Numbered from the stretch's first letter, positions 18,827 through 29,221 are shown. The stretch: 64,000 bases of DNA from Arthrobacter caoxuetaonis (GCF_023921125.1 NZ_CP099466.1:1-64000); one strand, 5' to 3'. Made by a program: numbers and translations. Notes: generated by a model from the sequence alone, not told the origin.

Positions 18827-20731
18827 TTAGTCGCCCCCGCGACGGTTGCCCGGTTCCGACGGTGACTCGGAAGTACTGGGCGAGGGTGACGGTTTGGCTG
18901 GTTCTTTGGCAACCGTCAGTGTGATGGTGCTGCCCTGCGGAACATCCGATCCGGGGGCTTCGCTCTGCGCAGTCACCGTTCCCGGCTTCACCACGCTGTT
19001 TTCCACTTCTTCCACCGTCGCCTGCAGCCCGTACGCAGGATCCGCCAGATACGCCTTGGCTTCTTCCACATCGATATCCACAAGGTTCGGCACAGTGACC
19101 TTGCCTGTCGAAAGCACCAAATCTACGGTGCTGCCGACCTGCACCGAGGTACCCACACCGGGCTTTGTCTCGATGACATGCCCTTCCTGCACATCAGGGC
19201 TGTTGGCTGTGGCTGTGTTACCGCCCTGAAGGCCCAATAGGCGCAGGGTGTCCCTGGCCTGGGCCTCGCTCATTCCCGGAAGGGTATCCGGAATGAGAAC
19301 AGCCGATGGTCCCTGGGAAACTAACAGCGTGATGTCGCTGTCGAACCTGACGGTACTGCCGGCACCGGGTTCTGTGCCGATCGCCAGACCGGGTTCCACA
19401 GTGTCGCTGTACTCCTGCTCGATCACGGGAGCACGGAATCCATCAGCAGTGATGGTGTTGATGGCATCCGTCTGGCTCATGTTAGCTACATCCGGAATAG
19501 CCCCGGTCACGGGCGGGGGCGGCGGCTGGTTGGCCCAGTTGTAGGCAAAGATGCCTCCGGCAGTCAGCAGCAGGGCCACCGCCGTAAACAAGGTGATGAT
19601 CCAGGCACGGCTCCGGGACTTGTGCCGGGGGTCCCGCTCCTCCCGGGTGCCGACAGACAGTGGGGACTGATCATTGTCGTCTTCGAGCGACTCATCCACG
19701 GGAGTTGAGGTGAGCGGTCCGCCCTCGCGCACCCGTGCCATGGCCCGTGTCTGCGGTTCTTCCTCCGGAACTGGCACTGCTGGAGCCTTGGAGACCGCAA
19801 GGGCCTCCGTGGGAGCGGTGTCGCCTGAGCGCTGTGGCACGGCGGAAGTCCCGTTGCGGGCTGCTTCAAGGGCGTCCCGGAAGGCATGAGCGTTCTGGAA
19901 CCGCTCGCTGCGGTCCTTGGCGAGGGCATGCTCCAATACGGCATCAAGGGCCGCAGAAACTTCAGGATTGAAACTGCTGGCTGCCGGTGGAGCTTCCCGA
20001 ACGTGCTGGTAAGCCACCGATACCGGGCTTTCGCCCACGAACGGCGGCCGTCCGGCGAGCATTTCGAAGAGCAGGCAGGCAGCTGAATACAGGTCACTGC
20101 GTGCGTCCACGGTCTCGCCCCGGGCCTGCTCCGGAGACAAATACTGCGCCGTGCCAATGACCGCCTGGGTCTGCGTCATGGTGGCAGCGGAGTCGGCGAT
20201 GGCGCGTGCAATGCCGAAGTCCATGACCTTGACGTTTCCCTCGGCGGTGACCATCACGTTCGCCGGCTTGATGTCCCGGTGGACAATGCCTGAACGGTGG
20301 CTGTACTCGAGGGCAGAGAGAACGCCGAGGGTGTAGGTGATGGCATCGTCCGTGCTGATCTCCCCCGCCTTGATCAGGTCACGCAGCGTCCGCCCGGAGA
20401 CATACTCCATGACAATGAAGGGCAGCCGGACGTCGTCGGGAGATCCATTGGCGATTTCCTGGTCGCCGGTGTCATACACGGAAACGATTGAGGGGTGGTT
20501 CAACCCCGCGACAGCCTGCGCCTCACGCCGGAAGCGGGACTGGAACAGTGGATCCCGGGCCAGGTCTGGGCGCAGCACCTTGATGGCCACTGACCGGCCC
20601 AGCCGGGTATCCCGGCCAAGGTAGACGTCGGCCATGCCGCCACGGCCAATCAGTTCACCGACGTCGTAGCGACCGTTGAGGATGCGGTCGGTGTTCAGTG
20701 TTGGGTGCCCTCTCAGGAAATCCGCGCTCAT
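18827..20731 (-). CDS. pknB: Ser/Thr protein kinase with PASTA domains (PknB)
   Basis: A 634-residue membrane kinase that senses peptidoglycan fragments and phosphorylates cell wall and division proteins. The kinase domain (about 21-285) has the glycine loop, Lys51 in VAIK, HRDIKPAN at 151-158, DFG at 171-173 and the activation-loop threonines. After a linker comes one membrane segment (about residue 385-405) and three PASTA repeats outside the cell, then a Pro/Ser-rich tail. It is the last gene of the fhaA-pknB operon. Only six bases separate it from pknA upstream. It converges with pabA. Confidence 0.95.
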   Translation of the reverse strand: MSADFLRGHPTLNTDRILNGRYDVGELIGRGGMADVYLGRDTRLGRSVAIKVLRPDLARDPLFQSRFRREAQAVAGLNHPSIVSVYDTGDQEIANGSPDDVRLPFIVMEYVSGRTLRDLIKAGEISTDDAITYTLGVLSALEYSHRSGIVHRDIKPANVMVTAEGNVKVMDFGIARAIADSAATMTQTQAVIGTAQYLSPEQARGETVDARSDLYSAACLLFEMLAGRPPFVGESPVSVAYQHVREAPPAASSFNPEVSAALDAVLEHALAKDRSERFQNAHAFRDALEAARNGTSAVPQRSGDTAPTEALAVSKAPAVPVPEEEPQTRAMARVREGGPLTSTPVDESLEDDNDQSPLSVGTREERDPRHKSRSRAWIITLFTAVALLLTAGGIFAYNWANQPPPPPVTGAIPDVANMSQTDAINTITADGFRAPVIEQEYSDTVEPGLAIGTEPGAGSTVRFDSDITLLVSQGPSAVLIPDTLPGMSEAQARDTLRLLGLQGGNTATANSPDVQEGHVIETKPGVGTSVQVGSTVDLVLSTGKVTVPNLVDIDVEEAKAYLADPAYGLQATVEEVENSVVKPGTVTAQSEAPGSDVPQGSTITLTVAKEPAKPSPSPSTSESPSEPGNRRGGD

Positions 20732-20737
20732 GGTTGC

Positions 20738-22492
20738 CTACGGGGTGTCCGCTTCGGGGGATTCGGGACCCGGACCGGTGGAGACTACGACGGTCACAGC
20801 CGAGCCTTTGGCTACAGTGGCACCCTGCTGAGGATTGACGCTGATGACGCGTCCCTCAGGAACGTCGTTTGAAGGCTGTGAGACAACGTCAGGCATGAGT
20901 CCAGCGTTGACAAGCTGCTGGCTCACAGCGCTTTCAGGTTGGTTCAGCAGGCCGCCGGGCACGGTTACCTGTTCAGGACCGGATGAGTACGTAACCGCGA
21001 CGGCATCGCCGCGGGACAGCGTACCCACGGGATTGACGTCCAACACGGTGCCTTCGGGCTGGTCGGACGGTACGGGGTTCCGGCTGACAGCCAGGCCCAG
21101 GGAGCTCAGCTCCTGGGAAACAGTGTTCACGTCACGGCCCTGGTACTGGGAAGCGTTGACGGTGATTTCTTCCTCCGCAGCCGACGTGGTGGGGCTGGCT
21201 GAAGTCGTTGTCGGGGACGCGGAGCTGGATGTCGGCGAGGCGCTGCTGCGCGTGGGGCTGGCCGACGTAGAACTCGAGGCCGACGGCGACTGTGTGGTCC
21301 GGTCCCCGGCGGGATCGGAGTTTAGGTTCACTGCGATGAGGGCGATGATCGCGACCAGGACAAGGGAAAGGACCACGATCAGCGGAATGAGCCACTTCTT
21401 ACGCTTGGGCTCGTCGTCGTAGCCGTCGTCGTTGCCGTAACCGTCGTCGTCGACGTCGTCATCCGTCCATTCCCGTGAGGCAGCCACCGAACCGGTGTCC
21501 TGGCCTGCCGAAGCGGTAACGGGAAGGGCCGAGGTGGAGGGTGAAGCATCCACTCCACGGGTTGCAGAGGTATCCCCCTGCATAGGTACGGGAGCCGTCA
21601 TCGTTCCCGTGGCAGCGCTGTCTCCTGAACCGAAAAGCAGCATTCCGGGGACTGCCTGCTCGGCCGCGCTGATGTCTCCGCGGCGAATAGCTGCGACGGC
21701 ACGGGCAAGGGCTTCGGCGTCGGCCGGGCGGTCCGCAGGGTCCTTGGCCAGCATGGACATGATCAGTGCCCGCACCGGAGTGGGGATGGATTCGGGCAGC
21801 GGCGGCGGGGTGTCATTGACCTGGGCCAGTGCAATGGCGATCTGGGACTCGCCGGAGAACGGACGCGTTCCGGCGAGCAGCTCGTACCCAATGACGCCGA
21901 GGGCATAGATATCGCTTGACCCGGTAGCCTGCTGGCCCGTGGCCTGTTCCGGGGCCAGGTACTGGGCCGTTCCCATGACCTGGCCGGTGGCGGTGAGGGG
22001 CACCTGGTCGGCAAGGCGCGCAATGCCGAAGTCGGTGATCTTCACCCGCCCGTCAGGCAGGATCAGGAGGTTGCCGGGCTTGACGTCGCGGTGCACGAGC
22101 CCCTGCCGGTGGGCAACGGCCAGCGCGGTGGCAGTCTGGCCGATGATGGACAGGGTACGGTCCGGAGACAGGACCTTTTCACGCTCAATGATGGTGGAGA
22201 GCGGCTGGCCGGGGACCAGCTCCATCACGAGGTAGGCGGATCCCTCTTCCTCGCCGTAGTCGAAGACGTTGGCGATGCCTTCGTGATTCAGCAGGGCCGT
22301 GTGGCGTGCCTCGGCACGGAAACGGTTCAGGAAGCCCGGATCGCCGGTGTACTCCTCCTTGAGGATCTTAATGGCGACTATCCGGCCCAGGACGAGGTCC
22401 CGTGCCTTCCAGACTTCGCCCATGCCGCCGATAGCAATACGATCGGTCAGCTGGAACCTGCCGCCTAAGGTGATTCCCGAAGTAGGCCTCAC
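20738..22492 (-). CDS. pknA: Ser/Thr protein kinase (PknA-like) with two PASTA repeats
   Basis: A 584-residue kinase with Lys42 in [12 protein letters not shown] at 134-141 and DFG at 154-156. A membrane segment ([20 protein letters not shown]) follows near residue 375. The outer part begins with a low-complexity stretch of SASPT-type units and continues as two PASTA repeats. Mycobacterial PknA lacks PASTA domains, so this version may sense peptidoglycan directly (inference). The start overlaps the pbpA stop by four bases, so expression is coupled. Confidence 0.93.
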   Translation of the reverse strand: MRPTSGITLGGRFQLTDRIAIGGMGEVWKARDLVLGRIVAIKILKEEYTGDPGFLNRFRAEARHTALLNHEGIANVFDYGEEEGSAYLVMELVPGQPLSTIIEREKVLSPDRTLSIIGQTATALAVAHRQGLVHRDVKPGNLLILPDGRVKITDFGIARLADQVPLTATGQVMGTAQYLAPEQATGQQATGSSDIYALGVIGYELLAGTRPFSGESQIAIALAQVNDTPPPLPESIPTPVRALIMSMLAKDPADRPADAEALARAVAAIRRGDISAAEQAVPGMLLFGSGDSAATGTMTAPVPMQGDTSATRGVDASPSTSALPVTASAGQDTGSVAASREWTDDDVDDDGYGNDDGYDDEPKRKKWLIPLIVVLSLVLVAIIALIAVNLNSDPAGDRTTQSPSASSSTSASPTRSSASPTSSSASPTTTSASPTTSAAEEEITVNASQYQGRDVNTVSQELSSLGLAVSRNPVPSDQPEGTVLDVNPVGTLSRGDAVAVTYSSGPEQVTVPGGLLNQPESAVSQQLVNAGLMPDVVSQPSNDVPEGRVISVNPQQGATVAKGSAVTVVVSTGPGPESPEADTP

Positions 22493-23931
22493 TTATTCAA
22501 CACCGCCTCTAGGAGTTTTTGCGCGCTTGGAGTGGTCAATTGGGATCCGGTGGTCAGGTCAACGTTTTCCATCACGATGGAAATGACCACTTCGGGGTCG
22601 TCTGCCGGGGCGAAGCCGGTGAACCAGGCATTGTCGCCGCGGTCCTGGACTTCGGCGGTGCCGGTCTTGCCTGCCACCTTCACGCCCGGGATGCGGGCTG
22701 CGGAAGCTGTGCCGTTCTCGACTACGCTCACCATCCAGTCGGTCAGCTGCGCGGCGGTGCCGGGGCTGATGGACTCATTCAGGACGGTGGGTTCAGGTTC
22801 GTCGAGTACTGACAAGTCCGGCGCCCGCACCGTTTTGATGAGGTTCGGGGTCATTTGGACACCGTTGTTGGCAATGGCGGCGGAGATCATGGCCACTTGG
22901 AGCGGCGTCGCGGTGACGCTGCCCTGCCCGATGGAGGACAGGGCGAGCTCTGCCTGGTCCTCGGTCTCCGGGAACTGGCTGGCAGTGACTTGCGTGGGGA
23001 TGCTGAACGATTCCCCGAAGCCGAACTTCTCTGCCTGCTGGGCCAGGGCATCCTGGCCCACGTCCCACGCAATCTGCGCAAAGACCGTATTGCAGGACTG
23101 TTCCAGGGCGAACTGGATGTCGGCCTCGCTGCGGCTGGCACAGGCACCGTTGGTGAAGTTCGGGAGGGAGATATTGGTCCCCGGCAGGGGCAGGGCCGCC
23201 GGATTGGGGATCACGGAGTCGGCGTTGAACTTCCCGGTTTCCAGGGCCGCCGCCGCATCCACCAGCTTGAACGTGGAGCCCGGTGCCAGCAGGGACTGGG
23301 TCGCCGGGTTCAGATACGGGGACAGTCCCGGGACGGTGAGCAGCTGCTCCATGTTCGCGTTGGCGATTTCGGTGTCGTGGCCGGCCAGCAGGTTCGTGTC
23401 ATAGGACGGTTTGGACACCATGGCCAGAATGTCACCGGTCTTGGGATCCATCATGACGATCGATCCCTTCTGGCCCTCGGGAATGAGGTCATAGGCAAGC
23501 CGCTGAAGCTGCGGATCGACGGTGAGTTCAACGGATGCACCCTCGGCCTGGGCGCCGGAGAACAGCTGGACCAGCCGGTCGTAGAACTGCTGGTCAGTGT
23601 TGCCCGTCAGCTCGTCGTTCATCGCGAGCTCGAGCTGGTAGCTGCCCTGGGAGAGCGAGAAGAACCCGGTGAGCGCTGAATACAGCTCAGGATCGTTGTA
23701 GACCCGCTGGTAGTTGAACTGGTCATTCGACGGCACCGACTCTGCGATCGGAACACCGTCAACCAGGATGGAACCCCGGTTCTTCCCAAAGTCCTGATAC
23801 AGGCTGCGGCTGTTGATCGGATTCTTGTTCAGGTCATCTGCGGCAAAGAACTGAACGTAGGTCAGCGAGCCGAGGATGGCCAGGAACATTGCCAGGGCGA
23901 CGATCCAGCTATTGCGGATTGCTTGGTTCAC
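22489..23931 (-). CDS. pbpA: Penicillin-binding protein PbpA (FtsI/class B transpeptidase)
   Basis: A 480-residue class B penicillin-binding protein that cross-links peptidoglycan. One N-terminal membrane segment (about 9-30) anchors a dimerisation region and a transpeptidase domain. The active-site motifs are STFK (219-222), SCN (279-281) and KTG (422-424). It is the partner of the RodA/FtsW polymerase encoded just upstream, whose stop overlaps this start by four bases. Position and size match PbpA of actinobacteria. Confidence 0.95.
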   Translation of the reverse strand: MNQAIRNSWIVALAMFLAILGSLTYVQFFAADDLNKNPINSRSLYQDFGKNRGSILVDGVPIAESVPSNDQFNYQRVYNDPELYSALTGFFSLSQGSYQLELAMNDELTGNTDQQFYDRLVQLFSGAQAEGASVELTVDPQLQRLAYDLIPEGQKGSIVMMDPKTGDILAMVSKPSYDTNLLAGHDTEIANANMEQLLTVPGLSPYLNPATQSLLAPGSTFKLVDAAAALETGKFNADSVIPNPAALPLPGTNISLPNFTNGACASRSEADIQFALEQSCNTVFAQIAWDVGQDALAQQAEKFGFGESFSIPTQVTASQFPETEDQAELALSSIGQGSVTATPLQVAMISAAIANNGVQMTPNLIKTVRAPDLSVLDEPEPTVLNESISPGTAAQLTDWMVSVVENGTASAARIPGVKVAGKTGTAEVQDRGDNAWFTGFAPADDPEVVISIVMENVDLTTGSQLTTPSAQKLLEAVLNK

Positions 23932-25343
23932 GAGCGTCCTCCCTCGGCATCATTGGTGGTGTGGCGGCGTGGCCCGGCTGCGGCCGGAGCGGCCAGAGCC
24001 GGCTCCATATCCAGGGGCAGCCCGGTGGCCGCCGGGCGCCGGGCGGCGTCGGAAATCAGCAGGAGCAGGGCCACGATGATCCAGTTGGCCAGCAGTGAGG
24101 AGCCGCCGGCCGACATGAAGGGTGTCGTCAGGCCGGTGAGGGGGATCAGGCGGGTGACGCCGCCGATCACGACGAAGCACTGCAGCGCGATCGTGAAGGA
24201 AAGGCCGACGGCGAGCAGTTTTCCGAAACCGTCCCGGGTGCCGAGCGCCGCGCGGAACCCGCGCGAAACGAGCAGCACATACATGAGGACTATTGCGAAG
24301 ACACCGATCAGTCCCAGCTCCTCACCGAGGGCAGCAATGATCATGTCCGAGTTCGCATACGCCACGAGATCCGGCCGGCCCTGCCCCAGGCCGGTGCCGG
24401 TCATGCCGCCGCTGGCAAGGCCGAAGAGGCCCTGAATCACCTGGTAGCTGCCGCCCGGTGACCGCTCGATCACTTCAGGATCGAAGGCGTTCAGCCAGCC
24501 GTCGATGCGCAGGGCAACGTGGCTGAAAATCTGAACGGCAACGAACCCGCCGGCGCCGATGAGCGCCAGGCCAATGAGGACCCAGCTCACGCGGCTCGTC
24601 GCGACGTAGATCATGGCCATGAAGAGACCGAAGAACAGGATGGAGGAGCCGAGGTCACGCTGGAACACCAGGACACCGATGCTTACGGCCCAGGCGGCCA
24701 TCATGGGGCCCATGTCCTTGAACCGGGGGAGCTGCAGCGGCCCGACCTTGCGTCCTGCAAGCAGGATCAGGTCACGGTTCGTGGAAAGATAACCTGCGAA
24801 GAATATGGCCAGGGTGATCTTGGCGATTTCGCCGGGCTGGAACGTCCCGCCTCCCACACTGATCCAGATCCGCGCCCCGTTGATCGTCACGCCCAGCGGG
24901 GTGAGGGGCAGAAGCAGCAGGACCGCGCTGACGATCAGGGAAATGTAGGTGTAGCGGCGCAGGATGCGGTGATCCTTGATCAGGAAAAGGACAGCTATGG
25001 CGGCGGCTACGGCTACGGTGCTCCAGAGGAGCTGCCGGTCTGCGGCATCAGAGCCCTTCGCGATGTCCAGGCGGTGGATCATGGCCAGGCCAATGCCGTT
25101 CAGAGCGGTCACGATCGGAAGTATTACCGGATCGGCATACTTAGCCCGGAACCGCAGGACGACGTGGAAAGCCAGTACCAGCGCTACGAGCGTTCCGCCC
25201 TGGAGCCAGAAATCCGAGTCGAAGGCACGGTCTTCATCGATTCCCACCAGCATGTTTGCCCCGACGCCGACGGCGAGGGCCACCACCAGCAGGAGGGCTT
25301 CGATGTTGCGCCGCGGCTTGGCCGGGGCTGCGAGTTCTGACAT
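23928..25343 (-). CDS. rodA: Peptidoglycan glycosyltransferase RodA/FtsW
   Basis: A 471-residue SEDS-family membrane enzyme that polymerises lipid II into glycan strands together with PbpA. About ten to twelve membrane segments are visible. The FQRDLGSSILFFG segment holds the conserved catalytic-region aspartate, and SGGMTGTGLGQG with PTPFM-like TPFMSAGGSSLL are SEDS hallmarks. I placed the start at the ATG at 25343, which overlaps the phosphatase stop as TGATG; an upstream start would add 39 residues of non-homologous sequence. The C-terminal tail is Pro/Ala-rich. Confidence 0.94.
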   Translation of the reverse strand: MSELAAPAKPRRNIEALLLVVALAVGVGANMLVGIDEDRAFDSDFWLQGGTLVALVLAFHVVLRFRAKYADPVILPIVTALNGIGLAMIHRLDIAKGSDAADRQLLWSTVAVAAAIAVLFLIKDHRILRRYTYISLIVSAVLLLLPLTPLGVTINGARIWISVGGGTFQPGEIAKITLAIFFAGYLSTNRDLILLAGRKVGPLQLPRFKDMGPMMAAWAVSIGVLVFQRDLGSSILFFGLFMAMIYVATSRVSWVLIGLALIGAGGFVAVQIFSHVALRIDGWLNAFDPEVIERSPGGSYQVIQGLFGLASGGMTGTGLGQGRPDLVAYANSDMIIAALGEELGLIGVFAIVLMYVLLVSRGFRAALGTRDGFGKLLAVGLSFTIALQCFVVIGGVTRLIPLTGLTTPFMSAGGSSLLANWIIVALLLLISDAARRPAATGLPLDMEPALAAPAAAGPRRHTTNDAEGGRS

Positions 25344-26899
25344 CACTGTTCCCCTCCGCACGGGTTGGCGGGTACGGCCGCTCCGTCGTCGGTGGACTCG
25401 AGCGCGTCCGCCAATGCCGTGGCTGAGGGCGAGGGCGAAGGATTCGCCGGCTGCGGGCACAGGATCGCCTTGGCGGTCCCCCGCAGCTGGTCAACGATTT
25501 GCTCGGCGTGCACCAGGTCCCTGGCTGGAACGGTGTCGTTGACCCGGCCGCGCCAGTATTCGGGGAGGCTGTCTACCGGAATGTTGCTCGTCTCCGCCAC
25601 GTGGGAAAGCTTGATGGGACCCAGCGTCTGGGAGACCCCGTTGAAGATCGCCACCCGGTTTTCCGATGCGCCCACGTAGTAGCGGGTTTGGGTCCAGGCA
25701 TAGCCGACCCACAGTACCGAGGCGAGCAGTGCTGCTATGACGGCCAAGACCACCACGAGGATCCAGCGCCTGCGCTTCTTGGGTTCCTGCACTTCTTCCG
25801 GCTGGTCCCCAGTGTCGTCGTCGGCCTTGTGCATCAGCATGCGCGCTGCTCGGCGTTCCGCTGAGCGCTCGGTGACGATGGGAATCTGGCCGGTCTCGGT
25901 CGCCAGCGCAGCAGCACCAACCAGCTGGTGCGGACGCGAAGCCAGATCGCGGCGGATGATCTCGGCGCGCACAGGATTCGCAGCGTCGCGGTCCTGGTCC
26001 GGATCTTCGGTATCGGCGTCGTCCTTGGCTGCGGTTTCGGGGCCTGCAGCAGCCGGAACAGTTCCGGCAGCGTCCCGGGAGCGGGAAGCCGAAGCGGCTT
26101 CCTGCACCGGGTTTCCGCCGGTAACGGGTGCGGGTTCCCGGGCAGGTGACGGAGCGGGCGCGCGCTCCTCGTCAGAAATCTCGGCCACTTCGATGATCGC
26201 GACGGTGACGTTGTCGGGGGAGCCTCCGGCGAGCGTGAGTTCCACCAAAGTGTCGACGGCCGTGGCGATATCCCTGGATCCGCGCAGGACGGCTTCAATG
26301 TCGTCGTCCCTTAGCACTGCGTTCAACCCGTCGGAGCAAAGCAGCCATTTCTCCCCGGCGGCTACCTCAAAGGTTGCCAGATCCAGTTCGGGACTGGCGT
26401 CGACGTCCCCCAGCACGCGCATCAGCACGTTCTTATGCGGGTGGGTCTCGGCCTCTTCCGGGCGCAGACGGCCTTCGTCGATCAGCCGCTGCACGAAAGT
26501 GTGGTCCACGCTGATCTGCTCGAAGGTATCGTCCTTGAGCCGGTAGGCACGGGAATCGCCGATGTGGGCGAGGGCAACCTTATTGCCTTGGAGCAGCATG
26601 GCTGTGACCGTGGTCCCCATTCCCGAGAGCTCAGGAGACGTGGTCACCAGTTCGGAGAGCAGGGAATTTGCTGCCTGGATTTCGTCTGCCAGCACGGTAA
26701 CGGCGTCGTCATCGAGGTCGGGACGGTCCAGATGGACCAGGTCCAGGACCGTCGAGGCCGATGCCACGTTGCCGCCGGCGTGTCCGCCCATACCGTCGGC
26801 AACGACGGCAAGGTAACGCCCGACGTAGGCAGAATCGTCGTTCTTGAAACGAACCATTCCTACGTCGGAGCGGGCAGCGTACCTGAGGGCAAGCGTCAC
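25343..26899 (-). CDS. pstP: PP2C-family Ser/Thr phosphatase (PstP)
   Basis: A 518-residue membrane phosphatase that removes phosphate from PknA/PknB targets. The catalytic domain (about 1-235) shows the PP2C metal-binding motifs: RFKNDDSAYVG, VVADGMGGHAGG, LAHIGDSRAY, LLCSDGLN and SPDNVTVAIIE. A long, charged, low-complexity linker follows. One membrane segment (about residue 365-385) comes next, and then an outer domain of about 130 residues. The GTG start lies three bases from the fhaB stop. It pairs functionally with the two kinases in this operon. Confidence 0.95.
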   Translation of the reverse strand: MTLALRYAARSDVGMVRFKNDDSAYVGRYLAVVADGMGGHAGGNVASASTVLDLVHLDRPDLDDDAVTVLADEIQAANSLLSELVTTSPELSGMGTTVTAMLLQGNKVALAHIGDSRAYRLKDDTFEQISVDHTFVQRLIDEGRLRPEEAETHPHKNVLMRVLGDVDASPELDLATFEVAAGEKWLLCSDGLNAVLRDDDIEAVLRGSRDIATAVDTLVELTLAGGSPDNVTVAIIEVAEISDEERAPAPSPAREPAPVTGGNPVQEAASASRSRDAAGTVPAAAGPETAAKDDADTEDPDQDRDAANPVRAEIIRRDLASRPHQLVGAAALATETGQIPIVTERSAERRAARMLMHKADDDTGDQPEEVQEPKKRRRWILVVVLAVIAALLASVLWVGYAWTQTRYYVGASENRVAIFNGVSQTLGPIKLSHVAETSNIPVDSLPEYWRGRVNDTVPARDLVHAEQIVDQLRGTAKAILCPQPANPSPSPSATALADALESTDDGAAVPANPCGGEQ

Positions 26900-26901
26900 T
26901 G

Positions 26902-27387
26902 CTAGGCCCTCAATTCGATGACCGTTTTGCCGATGCGGATCGGCATTCCCAGGTCAACGGGTTGTGCGCGGGTGAGCTGGGATCCTCCGAGGAAGGTTCC
27001 ATTCGTCGAACCGAGGTCCTCGATGAACCAGCGGCTTCCCTGCGGGAACAGGCGTGCGTGCCGGCCGGACGCGTAGTCGTCCTCCAACACCAGGGTTGCT
27101 TCCTGGGCGCGGCCGAGCAGGATGGGGCTTGCTGCCAGATCAAGGGTGGTGCCGCGGAGCGGACCTTCCGTGACAACCATCTGGCGGGCCTGGACCCGCG
27201 CCGGTGCCGGCGGGGTGCGTTCCAGCTCTGGATTCTTCCGTACCTGCCGGGCGGTGGGTACTCCGGTTTTGTTGCGTGCCCCCAGGACGAGATCCCTGCG
27301 AATGGCACCCACAACGGCCAGGACCATCACCCACAACAGGAGCAGGAAGCCGTAACGCAGAAGCGTGAGAACAAGGGTGCCGTCCAC
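26902..27387 (-). CDS. fhaB: FHA domain protein FhaB
   Basis: A 161-residue protein with an N-terminal membrane segment (about 5-28) and a C-terminal FHA domain (about 85-160). The FHA core GRAQEATLVLEDDYASGRHARLF and the DLGSTNGTFLGG motif bind phosphothreonine. In mycobacteria FhaB (FipA) links phosphorylation by PknA/PknB to division proteins. The GTG start overlaps the fhaA stop by one base. Confidence 0.93.
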   Translation of the reverse strand: MDGTLVLTLLRYGFLLLLWVMVLAVVGAIRRDLVLGARNKTGVPTARQVRKNPELERTPPAPARVQARQMVVTEGPLRGTTLDLAASPILLGRAQEATLVLEDDYASGRHARLFPQGSRWFIEDLGSTNGTFLGGSQLTRAQPVDLGMPIRIGKTVIELRA

Positions 27388-28115
27388 TACCGACCCCCGG
27401 GCCGTACGGGCAGCAGCCGGAAGACAATGCGGGTGCGACCCATGGCAATAGTGGAACCGTCGGTGAGGATGGTTTCTCCTTGGACTTTTTGGCCGTTGAC
27501 GTAGCTGCCGTTGGTCGAACCGAGGTCTACGGCCCGGACGGTGGAACCATCAGAGCGGATCTCGAGGTGGCGGCGGGAGACTCCGGTGTCATCAACGAGG
27601 ATATCTGCCTCGGACGATCGGCCCAGGACAACCGATGAAGCGTTCAGCGAATAGCGCTGCCCGTCTATGTCCAGCACCGGCTGCATCCGGGTGGGACCCT
27701 GCCGGGGAGCAGGCGGCTGCGGAACGCGTGCAGCAGGTCCCTGGGACTTCTCGGTCTTCGAATCGATTTCGAGGGCGCCCGGCTTGAGGGTGGAGTCCCT
27801 TGTGAAGGAGACACGTACGGGGCCCTGGAGAGTGTAGGTCTGGCTGCGCGCATGCTTGATGACGACGTCGCACAGCTCTTCGGCCAGCGGAGCGCCCCAC
27901 TCCTGGGCGCGGGCGAAGTCAGCGTCTGAAAGGCGTGCGGTGAAGACGTTCGGGGCCAGGGTGCGTCCCTGTCCGACCGTCATGGACTTCTCATCCAGTT
28001 CCCGGCGAAGGGCTATTGCCAGTTCCAGCGGTTCAACACGCCCCGAGGAACCGGTGGAAAAAGCTCCACGGACCATTCGTTCAATGCCGCGCTCAACGTT
28101 GTCGAGTAGACCCAT
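27387..28115 (-). CDS. fhaA: DUF3662/FHA domain protein FhaA
   Basis: A 242-residue protein with an N-terminal DUF3662 domain (about 1-125, opening MGLLDNVERGIERMVRGAF) and a C-terminal FHA domain (about 150-235). The latter has GRSSEADILVDDTGVSRRHL and DLGSTNGSYVNG. In mycobacteria FhaA binds the pseudokinase MviN/CwlM system and restrains peptidoglycan synthesis. It is the first gene of the seven-gene operon, so the operon promoter should lie in the gap upstream of 28115. Confidence 0.94.
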   Translation of the reverse strand: MGLLDNVERGIERMVRGAFSTGSSGRVEPLELAIALRRELDEKSMTVGQGRTLAPNVFTARLSDADFARAQEWGAPLAEELCDVVIKHARSQTYTLQGPVRVSFTRDSTLKPGALEIDSKTEKSQGPAARVPQPPAPRQGPTRMQPVLDIDGQRYSLNASSVVLGRSSEADILVDDTGVSRRHLEIRSDGSTVRAVDLGSTNGSYVNGQKVQGETILTDGSTIAMGRTRIVFRLLPVRPGGR

Positions 28116-28569
28116 CTCCGCCTCCTTCCCTTGTCTGGACGTGCCCGCTGTTCGGTTTCATACCTTGCTCCGTCCCGGCTTGGCGCACAGGGCGGTAAGG
28201 GAAACAATCTCCGTCGGCCCGTGCAGGGCTGCAGGCAGCCGGAGAGGTTCCAATCACTCCGATACTACTGGGGTCCGCTGAAAATTGTCTTAACACCCTG
28301 GCGGTGGGTTCAGATCGCTGATTTAGGTCCCGACGGGTGCGGGGGAAGCGCATCGCAGCCGCAAAAGGGCGATATTCGGAACGCTCAGGCCCTGGTCCGG
28401 CGCCGCATGCTGCGGGAGCCAGCGGCCGTGGCGGGGCCCGCCGGCCCCGTTTAGGTGTTTCGCAAAAATGCCGGTATGCTTGATTCTGCTGTTCCCGAGG
28501 AATAGGAATGCTCAGGTCTCACCGCACGATGTGAGAAACAATGCATCCGAAGCTGAGGGAAATCACTTT
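28116..28569. promoter_or_regulatory. Intergenic region between the fhaA operon and tRNA-Leu
   Basis: This 454-base gap should carry the leftward promoter of the fhaA-pknB operon and the rightward promoter of tRNA-Leu. A -10-like TATGCT at 28475-28480 is the only credible element I could find, and it is about 90 bases before the tRNA. Two GC-rich self-complementary patches (about 28410-28450) may fold. No gene was supported here; short open frames lack start signals and have no recognisable products. Confidence 0.35.
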
Positions 28570-28655
28570 GCGCGAGTGGCGGAACGGCAGACGCGCTGGC
28601 TTCAGGTGCCAGTGTCCGAAAGGGCGTGGGGGTTCAAATCCCCCCTCGCGCACCA
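28570..28655 (+). tRNA. tRNA-Leu (CAG)
   Basis: A class II tRNA of 83 bases plus an encoded CCA. Acceptor GCGCGAG pairs with CTCGCGC, the anticodon stem CTGGC/GCCAG encloses TTCAGGT with anticodon CAG (28603-28605), a long variable arm follows, and the T-arm GGGGG-TTCAAAT-CCCCC is normal. Unlike the tRNA-Ile and tRNA-Ala genes, it encodes its 3' CCA. Confidence 0.96.
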
Positions 28656-28660
28656 AACAG

Positions 28661-28696
28661 AATCACCCCGGCTGGATGGCCGGGGTGATTTTTTTA
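28661..28696 (+). terminator. Rho-independent terminator after tRNA-Leu
   Basis: AATCACCCCGGC (28661-28672) pairs perfectly with GCCGGGGTGATT (28679-28690) and runs into a T-tract of seven bases. This is the most canonical terminator in the window. Confidence 0.95.
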
Positions 28697-28781
28697 TGTC
28701 CGGTACACGCCCTGGGGCCAGTACGGCTGGTTGGGAGGCCCAACACGCCGTGACTGGCCCCTGGGTGGGTGCCGCTTGGGT

Positions 28782-29168
28782 TTAGCTGCTGGGCTTCTTA
28801 GCCGCTTCTTCCTTGACGCGCTTGGCCTCAGCGCGGACAGCGGCAAAGCTGGCACGCTCGGCAACGAGCCAGGCCGGGGGAGCGGCCAGCAGTTCAGTGA
28901 TCTGCGCGGTGGTCAGCGGATCCGTGATGCCGCCGCGGGCCAGGCCGCCGATCGAGATGTTCAGCTTCTGGGCGACAACCGGGCGCGGGTGCGGACCGTT
29001 GCGGCGGAGTTCGACCAGCCATTCCGGCGGGGCAGCCAGCAGTTCGTCGAGCTGCGCGCGGGTCACAGGATTGTCCTGGAACTCCTGCGGAGCTGCGGGA
29101 AGGTAAATGCCCAACTTCTTTGCAGCCGTCTCAGGCTTCATGGACTGGGAGGATTTTTCGGGGGTCAT
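28782..29168 (-). CDS. DUF5997 family protein
   Basis: A 128-residue soluble protein that matches the DUF5997 family. It contains two similar helical units: VTRAQLDELLAAPPEWLVELRRNGPHPRPVVA and LTTAQITELLAAPPAWLVAERA share the pattern (L/V)T.AQ..ELLAAPP.WLV, so the protein is an internal duplication. It is divergent from the LysR-like ligand-binding gene, with only 53 bases between their starts. Such pairing suggests a shared promoter region. Function is unknown. Confidence 0.78.
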   Translation of the reverse strand: MTPEKSSQSMKPETAAKKLGIYLPAAPQEFQDNPVTRAQLDELLAAPPEWLVELRRNGPHPRPVVAQKLNISIGGLARGGITDPLTTAQITELLAAPPAWLVAERASFAAVRAEAKRVKEEAAKKPSS

Positions 29169-29221
29169 GTATCAAGGGTATCCGGCCCTCCACCCGCCCG
29201 GCGGTGGGCTACTGTGAACAG

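Noticed and set aside
28131..28785. Short open frames around tRNA-Leu
   Set aside because: They read through the tRNA gene or its upstream region and match no family.
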